Assembly (NCBI GenBank): GCA_013695355.1
Contig: JACDAQ010000043.1
Coordinates: 62,001-126,000, forward strand
DNA from: Candidatus Protochlamydia sp.
Lineage (GTDB): Bacteria > Chlamydiota > Chlamydiia > Chlamydiales > Parachlamydiaceae
Direction: 5' to 3'
DNA length: 64,000 nucleotides
Below are positions 59,943 through 64,000 of this stretch, in pieces. Under the pieces are notes generated by a model that searched no databases, was not told the DNA's origin, and worked only from the letters and a program-made list of their open reading frames with translations. Positions within the stretch are counted from its first letter, which is position 1, and every line of letters begins with the position of its first letter. A program made the translations under genes and the position numbers.

Positions 59943-60155
59943 TTATTGCTCGAAGATACTTTTTTTTCTCTCACTTGAATCCTGTTCTTTATTTTTACCC
60001 AAATCTTTTTTATTCTTTTTAGATTTTTCGGGTGGGTTAAGTTCAAAAGGTTTTGCAGGCATAACAGTATGATGCGTGATTCTAACATCAGGTTCCTGAT
60101 AAATGTATTTAACATAGTCATGGGAGAAAACTTGATTGGAGATTGGATCGGCCAT
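59943..60155 (-). CDS. Small basic hydrophilic protein
   Basis: Start at ATG 60155 after an excellent ribosome site (AAGGAG, six bases). The 70-residue product has no signal peptide; it is hydrophilic, with a Lys/Glu-rich C-terminus (EKSKKNKKDLGKNKEQD). It is probably disordered. No family is known. The strong ribosome site and start favour a real gene. Confidence 0.6.
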   Translation of the reverse strand: MADPISNQVFSHDYVKYIYQEPDVRITHHTVMPAKPFELNPPEKSKKNKKDLGKNKEQDSSERKKSIFEQ

Positions 60156-60332
60156 AGGATTCTCCTTACTTTTTGGTTTTAATTGACAATACACAAAATT
60201 TTATTATACTATATAACTGATTTTCAGGTTTCCTTTTGAAATTAAGGCCTCATATTTGTACGGAAAATGATAGAAATGAAGATATCGGCAAAAATAGCGA
60301 GCGAGATTACCTTAATCGAAGGGAAAAGCCTA

Positions 60333-60357
60333 AGAACCTGATCATTGAACAGGTTCT
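60333..60357. repeat. AGAACCTG-family palindrome, minimal copy
   Basis: AGAACCTG-ATCATTGAA-CAGGTTCT, a perfect 8-bp inverted repeat with a 9-base loop. It appears to be the two ends of the family with the interior removed. Confidence 0.65.
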
Positions 60358-60419
60358 AAAACAATCTTATATTTTACAGCCGCTCAGTTATATGCAAGGA
60401 TTTAAAAAATTCTAATTTT

Positions 60420-60470
60420 GAATTCACTTGGGTATAATGTCCTGGAGTGTTAATCTGACGAAATATACCC
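60420..60470. repeat. ACTTGGGTATA motif inside an inverted repeat
   Basis: GAATTCACTTGGGTATAATG repeats the motif at 19681. GGGTATA pairs with TATACCC about 28 bases later (60464-60470). The spacer 60156-60543 holds only this and the AGAACCTG palindrome. Confidence 0.4.
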
Positions 60471-60543
60471 CTGGCTTGCTAATAGTCGTAATCTTTTGAG
60501 TTTAATGGGTAGGTCTTCTTTTGGAATTGGAATAAGGGGTATT

Positions 60544-61338
60544 ATGCAAAAAGTAGAAGAGCGGGAAAGCGTCATCATTTCTAATCATGGGGAAAAGATT
60601 TTTGGGGTTCTGCATCGTCCCCTTCAAACCGGAAAGGCGCCTGCTGTGGTCATATGTTCAGGTTTTGCAGGAAATAAATGCGGCAAATACCGTCTTTTTG
60701 TGAATTTAGCAAAAGAACTGGCAAAAAATGGAATCGCAGTTTTTCGCTTTGATTACCGATGTTCGGGCGATAGTGAAGGAGATTTTAAAGATATAACTAT
60801 TGATAGCAAATTAAGCGATGCGCTTTTATGTATAAAGCATCTTGAAAATGACGCTCGTATCGACAAGGACCGTTTGGGGCTATTAGGACGTTCTTTAGGC
60901 GGGGCCATCGCAGTTTTGGCTGCAAGCCACAGTCAATCTATTAAAAGCCTTGCCTTATGGGCCCCTGTTTTTACAAGCGAACCTTGGAAGAAGCTATGGG
61001 ACAATGTAAAATCAAACCCTGCTTTGCTCATTACTAAAGACATTTTGAAAAATCTTCCGGCTAATGTTCCTAATTTAGTGTTTATTGAACAATTTTTTAA
61101 AATGGATATAGAGCAAAGGTTGGAAAGCATTAAAAAAATTCCGCTATTGCATGTGCATGGCGAACAAGATCTTGTCGTGAAAATCGAGCATGCCAGAGCT
61201 TATAAAAAAGCACGCGAATTAGCAGAAAATAATCGTTTTATTGTATTGCCCAATAGCGACCATGATTTTTCCGATGAAAGTGAGCAGAGAATTGCCATTG
61301 ATGAAACTTGTGGATGGTTTCTGCAAACCCTTAAATAA
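60544..61338 (+). CDS. Alpha/beta hydrolase, chlamydial CT206-like
   Basis: Start at ATG 60544 (AAGGGG five bases upstream); a TTG at 60496 would add 16 residues. The 264-residue product has an oxyanion loop ICSGFAGNKCGKYR, FRFDYRCSGDSEGDF, the nucleophile elbow GRSLGG (Ser about 117), acid in HGEQDLVVK and the His in NSDHDFSDE. It resembles the serine aminopeptidase/esterase type (hydrolase_4). Its gene lies 8 bases before the PPi-phosphofructokinase gene, as CT206 and CT207 do in C. trachomatis. Substrate unknown. Confidence 0.87.
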   Translation: MQKVEERESVIISNHGEKIFGVLHRPLQTGKAPAVVICSGFAGNKCGKYRLFVNLAKELAKNGIAVFRFDYRCSGDSEGDFKDITIDSKLSDALLCIKHLENDARIDKDRLGLLGRSLGGAIAVLAASHSQSIKSLALWAPVFTSEPWKKLWDNVKSNPALLITKDILKNLPANVPNLVFIEQFFKMDIEQRLESIKKIPLLHVHGEQDLVVKIEHARAYKKARELAENNRFIVLPNSDHDFSDESEQRIAIDETCGWFLQTLK

Positions 61339-61346
61339 AGTATCCT

Positions 61347-63002
61347 ATGCGCTCTTATAGTCCGCTGCAAAATCTTCGCCTTAAATATCAGCCCATTCTT
61401 CCTGAACTCTTAGAAAGGATGAATTGCCTACAACTAATACCGCAAGCAAATCTAGAAACGCCATTGTCAATCCAAGAAATATTTCCAGAAACGACGGGAC
61501 AGCCAGTCGTATTTTTTGAACCAAAAAATGTGCAAAATTTTGTTTCATTAAACATTGGAGTTGTTCTTTCAGGAGGTCAAGCCCCAGGAGGGCATAATGT
61601 CATTGCCGGACTTTTTGATGCGTTAAAAAAAATGCATTCGAATAGCACTCTCATTGGTTTTAGCAATGGGCCTTCAGGCATCCTGAATAATGAATGGATA
61701 GAGATAACGGAAGATTTACTGGATTGCTATAGAAACCAGGGTGGTTTTGACATCATTGGCTCAGGCCGGACAAAAATTGAAACGCCCGAACAATTTACAG
61801 CTGCAGCCGCAACCGTTAAAAGTCTCAAGCTGAATGGACTAGTCATCATTGGTGGGGACGATTCCAATACCAACGCTGCCTTTTTAGCCGAACATTTTAA
61901 ACGGCAGGGGACTGAAGTAACTATAATAGGGGTTCCAAAAACAATCGACGGGGATTTAAAAAATAAGTTTATTGAAACTTCTTTTGGTTTTGACACAGCT
62001 TCAAAAATTTACTCCGAAATTATTGGCAACGTTCAAAAAGATGCTATCTCATCCAAAAAATACTATCATTTCATTAAGCTGATGGGGCGTTCTGCCTCTA
62101 ATATCACTTTAGAATGCGCTTTAAAAACACGCCCCAATCTGGCCTTGATCGGTGAAGAAATAGCCGAAAAAAAACTATCTTTAAAAGAGGTTGTCGCTCT
62201 AATTACAGATATGGTCTGCCAGCGGGCTGCAGCTGGCCGTGATTACGGGGTTATCTTAATCCCCGAAGGGCTGATCGAATTTATTTCTGACATTAAGGAA
62301 ATGATTCAAGATTTGAATCATTTGCTGCCACCCAGCCAACCGCACGCTAAAAAAATGGACGCACTTGCTACGCATGATGAGCGCTTAAATTATCTGGCTA
62401 CCTATTTAACTAAATCATCGATGAGCTCCTTATTGGAATTACCAGAAGGCATACAAAAACAGCTTTTGCTAGAAAGGGATAGCCATGGCAACGTTCAGGT
62501 TTCCAAAATAGAAACCGAGAGGCTTTTAATCGATTTGGTAGAAAAAGAATTACTATTGTTAAAACAGCAAGGTCGATATAAAGGTAAATTTAATCCGCAG
62601 CCTCATTTTTGCGGGTATGAAGGGCGTTCTGCGCTTCCTTCGAATTTCGATTGCAATTATTGCTATGCTTTAGGATATGCGGCCGCTCTGCTTCTTCAAA
62701 ATGGGAAAACGGGTTACATGGCATGCATAAAGGATTTGCACACCCCTGTGAAGGAATGGAAGATCGTAGGGATACCAATTACTGGTATGCTGAACCAGGA
62801 TATGCGTGAAGGAAAAAGAAAAATTGTAATTAAAAGGGCTTTGGTAGATTTGAAAGGTGTTCCCTTTCGTAAATTTTGTGAAATGAGAACAACCATAGAT
62901 GTCAAAGAAGATGATTATCTTTCTCCAGGGCCCATTCAATTTGAAGGGCCTGGTGAAATTTGTAATGCTATAACACTTACGCTCTATTACGAAAGTATTT
63001 AA
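61347..63002 (+). CDS. pfp: PPi-dependent phosphofructokinase (PFP)
   Basis: A 551-residue phosphofructokinase of the long PFP class. The PPi-type signature is clear: GGQAPGGHNVI at the start of the fold, IGGDDSNTNAAFLAE (Asp where ATP enzymes have Gly) and VPKTIDGDLKNKFIE, the Lys being typical of PPi use. MGRSASNITLECAL and EGLIEFISDI follow. It phosphorylates fructose-6-phosphate reversibly with pyrophosphate in the cytoplasm. Chlamydiae usually have two such genes in tandem or close by (CT205 and CT207); a second copy is not in this window. Confidence 0.95.
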   Translation: MRSYSPLQNLRLKYQPILPELLERMNCLQLIPQANLETPLSIQEIFPETTGQPVVFFEPKNVQNFVSLNIGVVLSGGQAPGGHNVIAGLFDALKKMHSNSTLIGFSNGPSGILNNEWIEITEDLLDCYRNQGGFDIIGSGRTKIETPEQFTAAAATVKSLKLNGLVIIGGDDSNTNAAFLAEHFKRQGTEVTIIGVPKTIDGDLKNKFIETSFGFDTASKIYSEIIGNVQKDAISSKKYYHFIKLMGRSASNITLECALKTRPNLALIGEEIAEKKLSLKEVVALITDMVCQRAAAGRDYGVILIPEGLIEFISDIKEMIQDLNHLLPPSQPHAKKMDALATHDERLNYLATYLTKSSMSSLLELPEGIQKQLLLERDSHGNVQVSKIETERLLIDLVEKELLLLKQQGRYKGKFNPQPHFCGYEGRSALPSNFDCNYCYALGYAAALLLQNGKTGYMACIKDLHTPVKEWKIVGIPITGMLNQDMREGKRKIVIKRALVDLKGVPFRKFCEMRTTIDVKEDDYLSPGPIQFEGPGEICNAITLTLYYESI

Positions 63003-63032
63003 CTACCAAGAATATGAAAAACTTGAGGAAAT

Positions 63033-63629
63033 ATGTATAAAACAATCATCATGGCCATTTTTGCGATTTTAATGGTCGTAGTCATTTTTTTGGCGACGAA
63101 TTTGAAGGATGCTTACAAAACTCTTCCAGGGACTATAACTGATGAATTAAAGATTGTTCCTTACTCGGATTGGAATGAGTTCACCCCAAAAACGGGTTTA
63201 TTTAAAGTCAGATTGCCTTCAACACCGCAATTTGCTAATGAAACTGTAAATATACCCGGCACAGACTTAAAAAGACTCTACGAAATGTATGCTGCCGAGA
63301 AAATTAACGGAGCTGTTTTCATGGTGAGTGTCATTACCTATCCTCCTTCTTTTCCTATTACAAATAACCAGGAACTTTTACACGAAGTCATAGACGAGCT
63401 GGTTGCAAGTAATACAAATAATCGCTTGTTGGAAACACGAGATGGTGAGTTTAAATCCCATCCCAATGTAGATTTTCATATGGTCAATAAAGAATATGAT
63501 ATTGAAGGAAAAGCATTCCTGGTAGGCAAAATAATGTATGTTTTGACATATGTCGTAAAGAATACAGACTATGATACGAATGATTATCAATATTTTTTAA
63601 ATTCATTCGAATTGACTACAAAATCTTAA
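63033..63629 (+). CDS. Unknown protein with N-terminal membrane anchor
   Basis: A 198-residue protein that begins with one transmembrane segment (IIMAIFAILMVVVIFLAT) followed by a soluble domain. The domain is alpha/beta with FKVRLPSTPQFANETVNIPG, YEMYAAEKINGAVFMVSV and a C-terminal YQYFLNSFEL, a pattern found in small anchored proteins that respond to envelope or stress cues, but no named family fits certainly. It is 30 bases after pfp and has a shared bidirectional terminator after it. The domain would face the periplasm. Confidence 0.72.
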   Translation: MYKTIIMAIFAILMVVVIFLATNLKDAYKTLPGTITDELKIVPYSDWNEFTPKTGLFKVRLPSTPQFANETVNIPGTDLKRLYEMYAAEKINGAVFMVSVITYPPSFPITNNQELLHEVIDELVASNTNNRLLETRDGEFKSHPNVDFHMVNKEYDIEGKAFLVGKIMYVLTYVVKNTDYDTNDYQYFLNSFELTTKS

Positions 63630-63635
63630 TTGTAA

Positions 63636-63671
63636 AAAGTGCCGAACAGAAAATATTCTTTTCGGCACTTT
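63636..63671. terminator. Bidirectional terminator
   Basis: Perfect 11-bp stem AAAGTGCCGAA / TTCGGCACTTT with a 14-base loop, placed between two convergent genes. T or A runs flank it on both sides. Confidence 0.82.
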
Positions 63672-63676
63672 ATATT

Positions 63677-64000
63677 CTAAACTATTGAATACTCTGATCC
63701 TGACAAACCCTTAAATTTTTTTGTTTTTAGCACTTCTTTGAGCGATTGGATTGCCTCTATATTAATTTTCCCTTCATCAATGTAAATACCATATTCGAAA
63801 GGGCCTGAATCTCTTTGGGACATCCAAGTATTGTAATCACCGGAAGTATATTGTGAAAGAACTGAAACCCTGAGTTGTTTTTCAGACGGGGAATCCCATC
63901 TTGATACAATAAACTCTCTTCCGTCTAGAGTAGTTCCTCTCATAATTGGAGCGCTCAAATCGCTAATTTTAAGATCACTAAAACTTTTATCTAAACTTTT
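63677..64000 (-). CDS. Unknown protein, 5' end beyond the window
   Basis: Open from the stop at 63677 to the last base of the window. At least 14 further codons (KSLDKSFSDLKISD) lie upstream of the first possible start (a TTG at 63958), so the true start is probably outside. The visible 107 residues are hydrophilic with a possible small beta domain (SAPIMRGTTLDGREFIVSRW, FEYGIYIDEGKINIEAIQSL). No family is recognised. It converges on the gene at 63033 across a bidirectional terminator. Confidence 0.65.
   Translation of the reverse strand, partial: KSLDKSFSDLKISDLSAPIMRGTTLDGREFIVSRWDSPSEKQLRVSVLSQYTSGDYNTWMSQRDSGPFEYGIYIDEGKINIEAIQSLKEVLKTKKFKGLSGSEYSIV

Overview
This window looks like chromosome from an environmental (Parachlamydia-like) member of the Chlamydiae. 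That is inference from gene content; no rRNA or other direct taxonomic marker is present. The DNA is AT-rich. The main clues are an alpha/beta hydrolase directly upstream of a PPi-dependent phosphofructokinase (60544-63002), a DhnA-type aldolase close to an APC permease (51500-56457), both resembling chlamydial gene orders, a type III secretion chaperone-like gene (40984-41773), and many signal-peptide or coiled-coil proteins of no recognised family. Aconitase, glucokinase-type ROK kinase and several two-component proteins suggest an organism less reduced than Chlamydiaceae.

Layout. 1-4.7 kb: partial alpha/beta hydrolase, a dead DUF6766-like gene broken by two short repeat elements, two small exported proteins and a membrane-anchored serine hydrolase. 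4.8-13.3 kb: aldo/keto reductase with a decayed reductase tail in front, a hydrolase overlapping an MHYT-PAS histidine kinase and its receiver partner, a Nudix-like protein, a DUF2975/HTH pair with a palindromic operator, a quinone oxidoreductase and a Lys-rich miniprotein. 13.8-19.5 kb: exported protein, orphan BlaR1-type peptidase with a cop-box palindrome, receiver-adenylate cyclase, LRR protein and a convergent overlapping unknown. 19.8-24.3 kb: aconitase and a lipase-maturation-factor homologue.

25-33.2 kb: a Cys-rich repeat protein with a strongly folded upstream hairpin, a beta-barrel-like protein, then four tightly packed unknown genes ending in an RNA 3'-phosphate cyclase. 33.2-40.6 kb: lipocalin, MBL-rhodanese protein, FAD reductase, small ORF with its own promoter, repeat-rich surface protein, phosphatase and MBL hydrolase. 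41-43.3 kb: a type III chaperone-like cluster in which two of three genes carry frameshifts or a stop. 43.4-50.5 kb: HdeD-like protein and a second serine hydrolase, ROK kinase, then three paralogous exported proteins with a DUF1207 protein. 50.9-56.5 kb: HAD hydrolase, aldolase, DJ-1/PfpI, DUF2156 transferase, PuuD-like hydrolase and APC permease, mostly packed like operons. 56.5-64 kb: repeat cluster, small exported proteins, a 714-residue unknown, and the hydrolase/PFP block.

A striking feature that does not depend on gene annotation is a set of short non-coding inverted-repeat elements. Three copies of about 161-164 bp share AACCTGAGTTTGGA-type termini and are each flanked by a 3-bp direct repeat (GAC, ACT, AAT). 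A second family of palindromes with AGAACCTG ends occurs at least five times, and one copy interrupts a duplicated upstream region whose sister lacks it. These behave like MITEs and appear to have broken at least one gene.
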